Made by a program: the position numbers and the translations under genes
The notes under the pieces: generated by a model
Database searches by the model: none
The model's input: only the letters and a program-made list of their open reading frames with translations
What the model was told of the DNA's origin: nothing
In this document: positions 7,951-16,241 of the stretch, in pieces
Layout of the letters: every line of letters starts with the position of its first letter
Position numbering within the stretch: the first letter of the stretch is position 1
Assembly (NCBI GenBank): GCA_035361075.1
Contig: DAOSBX010000038.1
Span: 1 to 33,907, forward strand
DNA from: Candidatus Hydrogenedens sp.
GTDB lineage: Bacteria > Hydrogenedentota > Hydrogenedentia > Hydrogenedentales > Hydrogenedentaceae
DNA: 33,907 nucleotides
Direction: 5' to 3'

Positions 7951-9557
7951 TAGAAGTACCCCGAATTATTAATACTATCTTGTATCTGAGGTGTTATTGG
8001 CGAATCTGCTTCTTTCTGGTTTTCAGACTTAACAGGTGGTGGATTTAACCTCATTTTTTCATGGTCCGATATCGGTTCAGGTCGGTTTGCACACCATTTT
8101 CTCCATGCTTCACGAAACATACGCCACCGCTCTTCTTGTTCCGTCACGGGCACAAAAGTACTTGGAAATCCTTTATCATTAGGGGCTATCAACTCTTCAA
8201 ATTTAGTTTCACCACAAAATGGAATCGGATGGCGGATACCTTTATCATACTCATCACGGAGTTGCTTTTGCTTCTGGGCATATTCTACACATTCTTGCCA
8301 TGTAAGCCATTGTTGCCAGTTCAAATATTGCCAACCATCTTGTATCAATGAACGGCCTATCGTTCGCGTTGGAAGATACAGTTCCGAAAAAATAATTCGG
8401 TTCCCTATTTCAGGTGTGTTTTCTCCAGTCAACAAATCAGCAACAGGTAGAGAAATGCCATCCCATCCTTTGTCTATGTAATTAAAACCTGCAAGTGTTA
8501 TTAAGGTTGGGAATAAATCGACAAGAGATGTTTCTGAATGAACCCACCGCTTCTTTATCCCGATAAAAGGAGCATGAATTATCAATGGAACACGAATTGT
8601 TTCAAAATATAAATGCCATGCATGTTCGACAAAACCATGGTCTAAAAATTCCTCTCCATGGTCAGCAGTAACCACCCAAACAGATTTCTTTCCTGAACGA
8701 AGTTTCTCAATCGAACGATATAACGTTTTTATACAATCATCAGATAAGGCTATCTCCGCATCATAACGAACTATCAAATCATCAAAACGTGGGTCTCCTG
8801 AACCAAACCCTTGCTGTACTAATTCATTTAAATGAAATCGAATATCATCATACACACGCAAAGGCCGTTGATAAATTTTATCCTTAAAACGGAGATAATA
8901 AGAGGGTGGGGGTTCGTACGGGTCATGAGGGTCATAAAAATGGATATATGCAAAAATAGGCAAATCCGAATTTATATTATTTATGGTCTTCAAAAGCTGT
9001 TCTACCAACCTCGGACCGTTACCACTTAAACCGTAATCAGAAGTCAATACTTCAACATGGTTAAACCCTTTCCCATACATATACGATTCAAGGGCAGGCT
9101 GGTCTGTAAAAAGGAACGTTTCATAACCATTCTGCTTGAATACCTCAGAAATAGTCGTAATATCTGGGGAAACCTGAGCTCGCCAACCCGTTCCCCATGG
9201 ATTAGAAGATGGATAACGTCCCGTTAGAATAGCACTAACACTTTCACGTGTAAAAGTAGAAGGAGCATAGGCACGAGAAAAAATCAAACTCTGCTCTGAT
9301 AACTGGTCAAGGAAAGGACTGGTATCACGTGTATAACCATAAACGCCCAAATGGTCAGCCCGAAGAGCATCAATAACTATAACAAATATATCTGGATATG
9401 AATTTAATGATGTTTTACTCGGTGTAATTAAATTTGCCGATTGTGAAACATCAGAACAACCAAAAATTGAGACAAACAAATATACCAGTAGGACAGGTAA
9501 AACTATTTTAATCCTAATACACAACATGTAAAACCTGTTAAAAAAATTGTTATCCAC
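7950..9557 (-). CDS. Sulfatase-family lipoprotein with Thr at the nucleophile position
   Basis: This 535-residue protein belongs to the alkaline phosphatase/sulfatase superfamily. Residues 18-34 form a lipoprotein-type signal ending IFGC, with C34 the likely lipidated Cys. Metal-site motifs are visible: VIDALRADHLG (61-71), YIHFYDPHDPYEPP near 210, and TADHGEEFLDHG near 300. The block before LTGRYP, where formylglycine sulfatases have C/S-x-P-S-R, reads T103-R-E-S-V, so formylglycine cannot form; Thr nucleophiles occur in phospho-transferring members such as LtaS and EptA. The product could be a sulfatase-like phosphodiesterase, a phosphotransferase or a hydrolase of another ester. The longest frame begins with GTG at 9557; ATG at 9527 (residue 11) directly precedes the signal peptide and is an equally good start. 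It is the first gene of the envelope run. Confidence 0.85.
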   Translation of the reverse strand: MDNNFFNRFYMLCIRIKIVLPVLLVYLFVSIFGCSDVSQSANLITPSKTSLNSYPDIFVIVIDALRADHLGVYGYTRDTSPFLDQLSEQSLIFSRAYAPSTFTRESVSAILTGRYPSSNPWGTGWRAQVSPDITTISEVFKQNGYETFLFTDQPALESYMYGKGFNHVEVLTSDYGLSGNGPRLVEQLLKTINNINSDLPIFAYIHFYDPHDPYEPPPSYYLRFKDKIYQRPLRVYDDIRFHLNELVQQGFGSGDPRFDDLIVRYDAEIALSDDCIKTLYRSIEKLRSGKKSVWVVTADHGEEFLDHGFVEHAWHLYFETIRVPLIIHAPFIGIKKRWVHSETSLVDLFPTLITLAGFNYIDKGWDGISLPVADLLTGENTPEIGNRIIFSELYLPTRTIGRSLIQDGWQYLNWQQWLTWQECVEYAQKQKQLRDEYDKGIRHPIPFCGETKFEELIAPNDKGFPSTFVPVTEQEERWRMFREAWRKWCANRPEPISDHEKMRLNPPPVKSENQKEADSPITPQIQDSINNSGYF

Positions 9558-9661
9558 TTTCTACCTATACAATAAAAGAATACGTCTTATAAGTATACAA
9601 TAATTATAATTAATGAATAATAGCAACAGATAAATTTAAGAATAAAAATTCAAAATGGAAA

Positions 9662-10732
9662 TTATGCACGGTATAACGAATGACCAATTCCCATAGCTTC
9701 ACGAACAGCCTCCACAGTTTCTAACGCCACTGGTGTCACTTTCTGGGCATTGGCACGAAGAAAGGCTTCTACATAATCTCTATTATTCTCTGGATGATGA
9801 AACTTTTCTATAATCGGGGCATTAAATTCAGAAACGAGTCGGGCAACTTCCTGTTTCAATTTTCCATAAAACTTCTCGCCATTCCGGTATTTCTGAACAA
9901 ATTCAAGATATAAAGGTTCAGGGGCTAATAATGAAAGAAGTCTATATAAAACACCGACACCTGGTGGCATGTGAGGAATAATTGCGTCTGGATCATTACT
10001 CTCTACAGGAAGAGGCAAGGGGTCAGTGGAAGTTTCTACTGCCCGAACCTTTTTTAATACTGTATCAGGGTCATCCAATAAGTCTAATGTATTATGCTCA
10101 CTCTTCCCCATTTTCGACGAGCCATCCAACCCAGGCAATCTCAACGCTTCACGACCAACTGCCTGCGGAACATGAAGTGTCTCACCAAAACGACTATTAA
10201 ACCGCTGTGCAATATCAATCGCCATCTCTACATGCTGTCGTTGGTCATCACCAACAGGAACTTTATCTGCACGAACAATTAATATATCCGCAGCCATCAA
10301 CACAGGATAACCCAATAACCCAAAAGAAAGTGGATTCCCATCAATCTTTGCATCTTCTTGTAATTTGGAGAGTTTGTCCTTATATGTCGTGCCCCGTTCA
10401 AGAAAGCCAATATTGGTTATCATGCCCAGAAGAAGGGTTAGCTCCGCCGTCGACGGCAAATCACTCTGACGATAAATAATCGACTTATTCGGGTCTAAAC
10501 CACATGCAACATAGGTACGGAGCATATCTATTGTATTCTGATAAATATCCTCACGGGTCGTAATGGTAGTTAACGCATGATAATCCGCTACAAAATAATA
10601 ACATATTGCATCTCCAGATTCCTGAAGTTTTAAAAAATGACGAATCGCACCAAAATAATTTCCATAATGAAGACGACCTGTAGGACGAATACCTGACAAA
10701 ATAACTTCTCGTTTTTTTTGTGATTCTGCCAT
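9662..10732 (-). CDS. trpS: Tryptophan--tRNA ligase
   Basis: This 356-residue cytoplasmic class I synthetase charges tRNA-Trp using ATP. The HIGH signature appears as H22-Y-G-N25 within RPTGRLHYGNYFGAI, and the KMSKS loop as K207-M-G-K-S211 in GSSKMGKSEHN. The Rossmann fold runs from residue 8 to about 195 and the helical anticodon-binding domain fills the rest. The ATG at 10732 has a strong ribosome-binding site (agaggtgg) six bases upstream. The gene is transcribed away from acs. I see no T-box leader. The sulfatase gene starts 104 bases downstream, and the gap has no evident terminator, so read-through into the envelope genes is possible. Confidence 0.96.
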   Translation of the reverse strand: MAESQKKREVILSGIRPTGRLHYGNYFGAIRHFLKLQESGDAICYYFVADYHALTTITTREDIYQNTIDMLRTYVACGLDPNKSIIYRQSDLPSTAELTLLLGMITNIGFLERGTTYKDKLSKLQEDAKIDGNPLSFGLLGYPVLMAADILIVRADKVPVGDDQRQHVEMAIDIAQRFNSRFGETLHVPQAVGREALRLPGLDGSSKMGKSEHNTLDLLDDPDTVLKKVRAVETSTDPLPLPVESNDPDAIIPHMPPGVGVLYRLLSLLAPEPLYLEFVQKYRNGEKFYGKLKQEVARLVSEFNAPIIEKFHHPENNRDYVEAFLRANAQKVTPVALETVEAVREAMGIGHSLYRA

Positions 10733-11110
10733 TTTTCCACCTCTTCTATACTGTGTAATGTTAAAGTAATATTGTTTTTTGAAAGATTATGAAAAAGTAA
10801 AGGTTTGTATATGTAGTATATAAAAATCTTAATGAAAGACTCTAATTGACAATCATCAGGTACAAAGTAGAAAAATTATCTTCCTTCATCTATGATTGTT
10901 CTCTCGATAATTCAAAATTTATCCCTAATCAATAAAAATCTTTATAAAAAATAGAATTCAGCGGGTAATAATTGGGAAATAGCCGATTACTTCCGTTTTG
11001 ACTTTTAGGTTTGACAAATATTACAATAATTTATATAACGAACGGTAGGTAAAACCAAAAAGTAACAATAATTATAAAACTTAAACCAATAACCAATTGG
11101 AGGACGTATT
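10733..11110. other. Divergent AT-rich intergenic region trpS/acs
   Basis: This 378-base gap lies between the divergent trpS and acs genes and is the longest non-coding stretch in the window. It is very AT-rich. The acs side holds a near-consensus promoter (separate entry) and the ribosome-binding site ggagga at 11099-11104. On the trpS side I can see only poor promoter matches. No small open frame with a convincing ribosome-binding site, RNA fold or repeat was found. Confidence 0.7.
11011..11039 (+). promoter_or_regulatory. Strong sigma70 promoter of acs
   Basis: A perfect TTGACA at 11011-11016 and TATAAC at 11034-11039 are separated by exactly 17 bases. This predicts initiation near 11046 and an untranslated leader of about 65 bases to the acs ATG at 11111. 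No clear operator palindrome overlaps it. It is one of the best promoter matches in the window. Confidence 0.75.
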
Positions 11111-13105
11111 ATGGCAGAAGAGAAAAAATCAATCAGCTCATTGATGATCGAAAACAGAACATTCCCACCATCAGAAGAAGTGCGGAAAAGAGCCCACATC
11201 AAGTCGTTTGACGAATATTACCAGATGTGGAAGCGGTCAATTGATGATTGTGAAAATTTCTGGTTAGAACAAGCTGAGACACTATCATGGTTCAAAAAAC
11301 CAACAAAGGCATTGGAATATACATGGAATACCGATGCCCGCATCATCCGTCATACATGGTTTGCCGATGGCGAATTAAATGTATCCTATAACTGCCTTGA
11401 CCGTCATTTGAACACGCCTACCGCTAAGAAAACAGCCATCATTTGGCAGGGCGAACCAGAAGAAGATGTGAAACATATCACGTATGAAGAACTTTACAAA
11501 GAAGTGTGCAAATTCGCAAATGTCTTAAAGTCATTAGGTGTAAAAAAAGGTGACCGCGTTTGCATTTACCTACCAATGATTCCAGAATTGCCAATTGTGA
11601 TGCTTGCATGTGCTCGAATCGGTGCTATCCATTCTGTAGTTTTCGGTGGATTCAGTGCTGAATCGCTTCGTGACCGTATTCTTGATTCCGAGTGTAAAAT
11701 TTTAGTTACTTCAAATACTTCCTTACGCTCTGGAAAATCTATTCACTTAAAGGAAATCGCCGATAATGCATTATCACAAACACCTTCCATTGAAAAATGT
11801 GTCGTCGTAAAAAGAAATGACGAACCCTGCAATATGAAAGAAGGTCGTGATTTATGGTATGACGATTTAATGGCAAAAGCAAGTGACGTTTGTGAACCAG
11901 AACGGATGAATGCAGAAGACTATCTATTCATCCTTTATACCTCTGGCTCAACAGGAAAACCAAAGGGTGTTGTACACAGCACTGCAGGTTACTTACTCCA
12001 TGTATCATTATCACACAAATACATTTTCGATATTCATGATGATGATATTTATTGGTGCACTGCGGATATAGGTTGGGTAACTGGGCATAGTTATATTGTC
12101 TACGGTCCACTTTGCAATGGAGCGACATCAGTAATGTTTGAAGGTGTCCCAACCTATCCAGACGCAGGACGTTTCTGGCATATCGTAGACAAGTTCAAGT
12201 GCACAGTTATCTATACTGCACCTACTGCTATTCGCACCTTAATACAAAAAGGTGATGAATGGCCTGCAAAATATGACCTTAGTTCATTACGCGTATTAGG
12301 ATCCGTTGGTGAACCGATTAACCCCGAAGCTTGGATGTGGTACTATGAAAAAATTGGTAAAGGTCGTTGTCCAATTGTAGATACATGGTGGCAAACAGAA
12401 ACAGGTGGAATCCTCATTACACCGCTTCCAGGTGCACATACACTCAAACCAGGAAGTGCTTGCAGACCATTCTTTGGTGTCGACCCCGTAATATTAAGAG
12501 ATGACGGGACAGAAGTAGATGCTAATGAAGGTGGAAAACTTTGCATAAGAAAACCATGGCCAGGAATGATGAGAACAACATGGGGTGACCATGACCGCTT
12601 TATTGACACCTATTTCACTATGTATAAGAACTTATACTTCACAGGTGACGGATGCCGTAGAGATGCAGACGGCGATTACTGGCTCATGGGACGTATTGAT
12701 GACGTTGTAAATGTATCGGGTCATCGTATTGGCACAGCAGAGGTTGAAAGCGCCCTTGTCTCCCATCCTAAGGTTGCTGAGGCGGCTGTTGCACCCATGC
12801 CACACCCCATTAAAGGTCAAGCATTATATGCCTATGTTACGCTTGTCGCTGGAATCGAAGAAAGTGAAGAACTAAGAAAAGAATTGGTCATGCACGTCCG
12901 CAAAGAAATCGGTCCTATTGCCGCTCCTGATGTAATTCAGTTTGCTCGTGCACTACCAAAAACACGCTCAGGAAAAATTATGCGACGCATCCTTCGTAAA
13001 ATTGCTGAGAATGACCTCAACAATCTAGGCGATACAACAACATTGGCTGACCCAACAGTCGTTGAAGAACTGGTTCAAGGCAGAAAAGCATTACTTAAAG
13101 ACTAA
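11111..13105 (+). CDS. acs: Acetyl-CoA synthetase (AMP-forming)
   Basis: This 664-residue enzyme makes acetyl-CoA from acetate, ATP and CoA through acetyl-AMP. The P-loop-like signature TSGSTGKPKG is at 277-286. DTWWQTETGG (424-433) contains the Trp that limits the acyl pocket to acetate-sized substrates in characterised Acs. YFTGD plus GRIDDVVNVSGHRIGT marks the hinge to the C-terminal domain. K622 in PKTRSGKIMRR is the catalytic Lys that is acetylated to switch Acs off in other bacteria; that control is possible here, but no acetyltransferase gene is nearby. Full length matches the family. The ATG follows ggagga by six bases. An OFA-family carrier gene follows on the same strand, with a hairpin between them. 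Propionate as substrate is less likely given the Trp. Confidence 0.97.
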   Translation: MAEEKKSISSLMIENRTFPPSEEVRKRAHIKSFDEYYQMWKRSIDDCENFWLEQAETLSWFKKPTKALEYTWNTDARIIRHTWFADGELNVSYNCLDRHLNTPTAKKTAIIWQGEPEEDVKHITYEELYKEVCKFANVLKSLGVKKGDRVCIYLPMIPELPIVMLACARIGAIHSVVFGGFSAESLRDRILDSECKILVTSNTSLRSGKSIHLKEIADNALSQTPSIEKCVVVKRNDEPCNMKEGRDLWYDDLMAKASDVCEPERMNAEDYLFILYTSGSTGKPKGVVHSTAGYLLHVSLSHKYIFDIHDDDIYWCTADIGWVTGHSYIVYGPLCNGATSVMFEGVPTYPDAGRFWHIVDKFKCTVIYTAPTAIRTLIQKGDEWPAKYDLSSLRVLGSVGEPINPEAWMWYYEKIGKGRCPIVDTWWQTETGGILITPLPGAHTLKPGSACRPFFGVDPVILRDDGTEVDANEGGKLCIRKPWPGMMRTTWGDHDRFIDTYFTMYKNLYFTGDGCRRDADGDYWLMGRIDDVVNVSGHRIGTAEVESALVSHPKVAEAAVAPMPHPIKGQALYAYVTLVAGIEESEELRKELVMHVRKEIGPIAAPDVIQFARALPKTRSGKIMRRILRKIAENDLNNLGDTTTLADPTVVEELVQGRKALLKD

Positions 13106-13140
13106 TTTCCTTATGACTACTGTTATTTAAAAGAATAAAT

Positions 13141-13178
13141 TAAGAGCCGTGGGAATGAGATACACCTCACGGCTCTTA
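13141..13178 (+). terminator. Hairpin terminator or attenuator between acs and the MFS gene
   Basis: An 11-base perfect stem, TAAGAGCCGTG at 13141-13151 and CACGGCTCTTA at 13168-13178, closes a 16-base loop and is followed by TTTAAAA. It lies 35 bases past the acs stop and 30 bases before the carrier ATG. The weak T-tract suggests partial termination, which would lower carrier output relative to acs. Alternatively it protects the 3' end of acs mRNA. Confidence 0.75.
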
Positions 13179-13208
13179 TTTAAAACAATACAATGGAGGG
13201 TTATAAAC

Positions 13209-14600
13209 ATGAGTGAACAAACGACACAAAATCGCTGGATAGTTGTAATAGGTGCGTTAATTGTCCAGGTTAGTTTAGGTGCAGTTTACATCTGGAGTGT
13301 TTTCCAGACACCTTTGAAAGCAGCCTTCCCTACATGGACAGAAACACAAGTGACATATCCATCACAAATAGTATTAGCAGCATTTGCTCTTGCGGTGATT
13401 ATTGGTGGAAGGATTCAAGACCGTGTTGGACCCCGAATCGTCGGTATCTCGGGAGGACTTATATTAGGCCTTGGGCTAATCCTCGCAAAATTCACACAAA
13501 ATTTTGCCACTTCCCCAAATATGGCTTTGTATTGGCTTATTTTCTCATTTGCTATTTTAGGTGGTTTAGGTATCGGTTTCGCTTATGTCTGCCCTATTGC
13601 CACTTGTGTTAAATGGTTCCCTGATAAACGAGGGCTCATCACTGGATTGGCTGTGGCTGGCTTCGGTGCAGGGGCATTCTTCTTTGCCCCCTTAGCCAAG
13701 GCACTAATTTCTGGTGGGGCTTATGAACTAATGACCATTAAGTTATTCACTCTACCTCAAGTAGGAGTTTTTAACACTTTCTTAATATTAGGGATTATTT
13801 TCCTTGTTGCGGTAGTTATTGGCTCTTACCTATTAAAGAATCCACCTGCGGGTTATAAACCTGCTGGCTGGAATCCACCTCAACCCACTGGGGGAGCGGG
13901 AAGTAGAGTGGATTACACACCTACGGAGATGTTAGCAACTCCTGCATTCTGGCTTTTGTGGATAACCTACTTTGCAGGGTGTGCCGCTGGATTGCAGGTC
14001 ATAATGAAGGCATCACCTATCTGGCAATCTTTCAGCGTCTCCACAATTACTACACGCCCTATACCCGAAGATATATTTAGCAGTGTAGTATCTCGAGGTG
14101 CTATGGCTGTCTCATTAATTGCTATTTTTAATGCAGTAGGACGAATTTTTTGGGGTAAGGTGTCAGACAACATCGGAAGAAAAGCCACATTGGTTATTAT
14201 GTTCCTCCTGTGCGGTGTTGCCATGTTGATACTAAATTATTTAAGGGTATACCCCTTATACATCCTTGGGATTGGAGTTGTAGGACTTTGTTTTGGTGGT
14301 TACCTTGCCTTATATCCTGCTGTTATTACAGATTATTATGGAACAAAGAACGTGGGTATTAATTACGGTTTGATGTTTACAGCTTATGGTGCAGGTGGTC
14401 TTGCGGGTCCTTATCTTGCAGCCCGATTAATGCAGGTAGCAGAAAAGGTTCCCTATTTAGTCACAGAAAAAGGGGCACAACTTACTAAAGAGTTTGCATT
14501 GGGCAGTTATAGTACAGCGTTCATTGTTAGTGGAATTGCATGCCTTATAGCAGGTGTTGTTATTTTACTTGTTCAACCACCCAAATCTGCAAAAAATTAA
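13209..14600 (+). CDS. OFA-family MFS transporter for a small carboxylate
   Basis: This 463-residue protein has twelve predicted membrane helices and belongs to the oxalate/formate antiporter-like (OFA) branch of the major facilitator superfamily. The N-terminal helix carries ALIVQVSLGAVYIWSVF, typical of the family. MFS motif A appears as GGRIQDRVGPR (66-76) and again in the second half as GKVSDNIGRK. A longer frame opens at ATG 13149, but that start lies inside the acs hairpin and lacks a ribosome-binding site. The ATG at 13209 has GGAGGG (13195-13200) eight bases upstream and begins MSEQTTQNRW, so it is chosen. Family members carry oxalate, formate, lactate or pyruvate. The neighbouring acs suggests a monocarboxylate such as acetate or lactate, but substrate cannot be read from the sequence. 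Confidence 0.88.
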   Translation: MSEQTTQNRWIVVIGALIVQVSLGAVYIWSVFQTPLKAAFPTWTETQVTYPSQIVLAAFALAVIIGGRIQDRVGPRIVGISGGLILGLGLILAKFTQNFATSPNMALYWLIFSFAILGGLGIGFAYVCPIATCVKWFPDKRGLITGLAVAGFGAGAFFFAPLAKALISGGAYELMTIKLFTLPQVGVFNTFLILGIIFLVAVVIGSYLLKNPPAGYKPAGWNPPQPTGGAGSRVDYTPTEMLATPAFWLLWITYFAGCAAGLQVIMKASPIWQSFSVSTITTRPIPEDIFSSVVSRGAMAVSLIAIFNAVGRIFWGKVSDNIGRKATLVIMFLLCGVAMLILNYLRVYPLYILGIGVVGLCFGGYLALYPAVITDYYGTKNVGINYGLMFTAYGAGGLAGPYLAARLMQVAEKVPYLVTEKGAQLTKEFALGSYSTAFIVSGIACLIAGVVILLVQPPKSAKN

Positions 14601-14620
14601 TTCAGCCCTTTAGCATTTGT

Positions 14621-14660
14621 GAGCAGAGGAAATAAAATATTTTCTCTGCTCTTTATTTTT
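14621..14660 (+). terminator. Rho-independent terminator after the MFS gene
   Basis: GAGCAGAGGAAA at 14621-14632 pairs with TTTTCTCTGCTC at 14640-14651 (12 pairs including one G-U) around a 7-base loop, and is followed by TTTATTTTTT. It lies 20 bases past the carrier stop. It separates plus-strand transcription from the convergent O-antigen-ligase-like gene that ends at 14678. Read from the minus strand it has no T-tract. Confidence 0.88.
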
Positions 14661-14677
14661 TAATTCATTTTTTAACT

Positions 14678-16147
14678 CTAATCTAATACAGGATTTATAT
14701 CTCGAGTGGATTGTCTTTTTCTTAATTCATCTTCTAAAATTGTAAATATACCAATAGAAAAACTTAGATAAACCTGACCAACAGGATAAGAAAGGCGTGG
14801 AAAAGCAAGTGACATCACTACCACCTGTGATACCAAACATGCCCAATACCCGACCCAAAAACCTTTATCTTTATCTGTCCAAAGGATATTAATAAGATAA
14901 CCACTTTTTGTAAGTATCCCTGCTAAAGCAATTACAATGATACTAAACCCGACAATTCCCCCTTTAAATAACCAATACATCCAAAGATTATGTAATGTTT
15001 GGAATGTGGCAAGGGCATATAAATCTTGCCAAAAATTTGATGCTAATCCCATCCCAACAAACTGGCTACCTAAACCTTTCCCTAAGAGTGGGGACTCCAT
15101 AAAATTTTCGAAGGCACCTGTAATTTCGACTAATCGCGACTGGATTGAGATACCTAATTCCGAATTTGTCCATGATAAAATCTCCATATGGAAAAGAAGC
15201 ATCAAAGAAAAGAAAACTGCAAATACAGCAAGGACAAAAAGAACAGAAGCAAAAAGTCTTAATCGTGATGGAAGATAAATAATAATAACAATCACAGATG
15301 CAAAAAAAACGGTTAAAAGTGCTGTATTCATCATTAAAATAAGAAGGGGAGGTATAAAAAACAAAATAACCACCGCAGATATAATCTTTTTTTTCCATTC
15401 CTTAAAATAGAAGAACTGACTTAAAAAGACAACGAACCACAAATCGAAAAGCATGTGTCCATTAAAACGAACCTCCTGAAGACGTAATGGACCTATTTTA
15501 GCAGGGACAAATTCCCCCATAAAGTTTTGAAATCGTAATGTTTTACCAGTAATAAGTACATAGATAAAAAGTCCATAAGTAGCAATTGCAATAACAACAG
15601 ATAGGATAAACAAAATATTTATGGTTTTTTTCAATGAATGAAGTGATTTCCATGCATATGAAAAAATAAAGGCAGTAATTGCAAATACGGGAAACCGAGT
15701 TTCAGCCACAACACGATGCCAATCATAGCCAGATAAAAACCCAAGTGTAGCAGTATATACAAAAAATAGTAGGTAAAGAACTACAAAATATAGGAAAAGG
15801 CTCCATCGCCAATAAATACGTTCTATCGTAAGATTCACAAAAAAGTTTGCAACAAACATGAAAAGCATAATTTCACGGGGATGTATCTCCAAACCTATTA
15901 CAGGGAAAATTATAGGAGAAATATAATAATGATTTAAGAAAATGAAAAGGAGAAATATAGTTGCAGAATAATTTAAAGGTAATAAAAGATAGAGAATCGC
16001 AAAGGGAAAAACTAATCCAAAAGCAAGTATATAAAGGAATGGTAGTTTTACAACAAACAATAAAGCAAGTAATGCGAAACCATAAACAAGGGTTAATATA
16101 AAAACTAAAACGGGAGTTGAAAAAAAGAACACGTTATTTTTAGACAC
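14678..16147 (-). CDS. O-antigen ligase/polymerase-like membrane protein (Wzy_C type)
   Basis: This 489-residue protein has eleven or twelve membrane helices. A large outer loop at about 320-385 contains SRLVEITGAFENFMESPLLGKGLGSQF and then LHNLWMYWLFKGGIVG. G-x-G-x-G followed by His-Asn (H386) is the signature of the WaaL/Wzy family, where this loop His and upstream Arg residues bind the lipid-phosphate donor. The protein probably joins or polymerises an undecaprenyl-linked glycan outside the membrane. No sugar-biosynthesis genes lie beside it, so the glycan is unknown. The start is GTG at 16147 with a weak, distant AGGA; a second GTG five codons on is an alternative. It lies 94 bases downstream of metG. 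Confidence 0.75.
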   Translation of the reverse strand: MSKNNVFFFSTPVLVFILTLVYGFALLALLFVVKLPFLYILAFGLVFPFAILYLLLPLNYSATIFLLFIFLNHYYISPIIFPVIGLEIHPREIMLFMFVANFFVNLTIERIYWRWSLFLYFVVLYLLFFVYTATLGFLSGYDWHRVVAETRFPVFAITAFIFSYAWKSLHSLKKTINILFILSVVIAIATYGLFIYVLITGKTLRFQNFMGEFVPAKIGPLRLQEVRFNGHMLFDLWFVVFLSQFFYFKEWKKKIISAVVILFFIPPLLILMMNTALLTVFFASVIVIIIYLPSRLRLFASVLFVLAVFAVFFSLMLLFHMEILSWTNSELGISIQSRLVEITGAFENFMESPLLGKGLGSQFVGMGLASNFWQDLYALATFQTLHNLWMYWLFKGGIVGFSIIVIALAGILTKSGYLINILWTDKDKGFWVGYWACLVSQVVVMSLAFPRLSYPVGQVYLSFSIGIFTILEDELRKRQSTRDINPVLD

Positions 16148-16241
16148 GTTATTACTAAAATCCTGTTGAAACTTCTTTTATGTTTTTATATTACCCTACA
16201 ATATTATATATTTCCATTTCTAATTAGCAATTAGAAAAAAC

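Noticed and set aside
9558..9661. Promoter or terminator between trpS and the sulfatase gene
   Set aside because: The region contains TATAAT-like strings simply because it is AT-rich. No matching -35 box at a proper distance and no stable stem were found.
10733..10900. T-box or promoter upstream of trpS
   Set aside because: No T-box motif or antiterminator fold is visible, and the best promoter pair (TTGTCA with TAAGAT) has a 15-base spacer, which is too short.
11005..11202. Small minus-strand frame overlapping the acs promoter and start
   Set aside because: It runs antisense through the acs promoter and N terminus, has no ribosome-binding site and gives no family-like sequence.
16217..16237. 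Perfect inverted repeat TTTCTAATT / AATTAGAAA with a 3-base loop just after metG, as a terminator
   Set aside because: All but two pairs are A-T, and on the minus strand it is followed by TGGAAATA, not a T-tract. It is too weak to call as a terminator.
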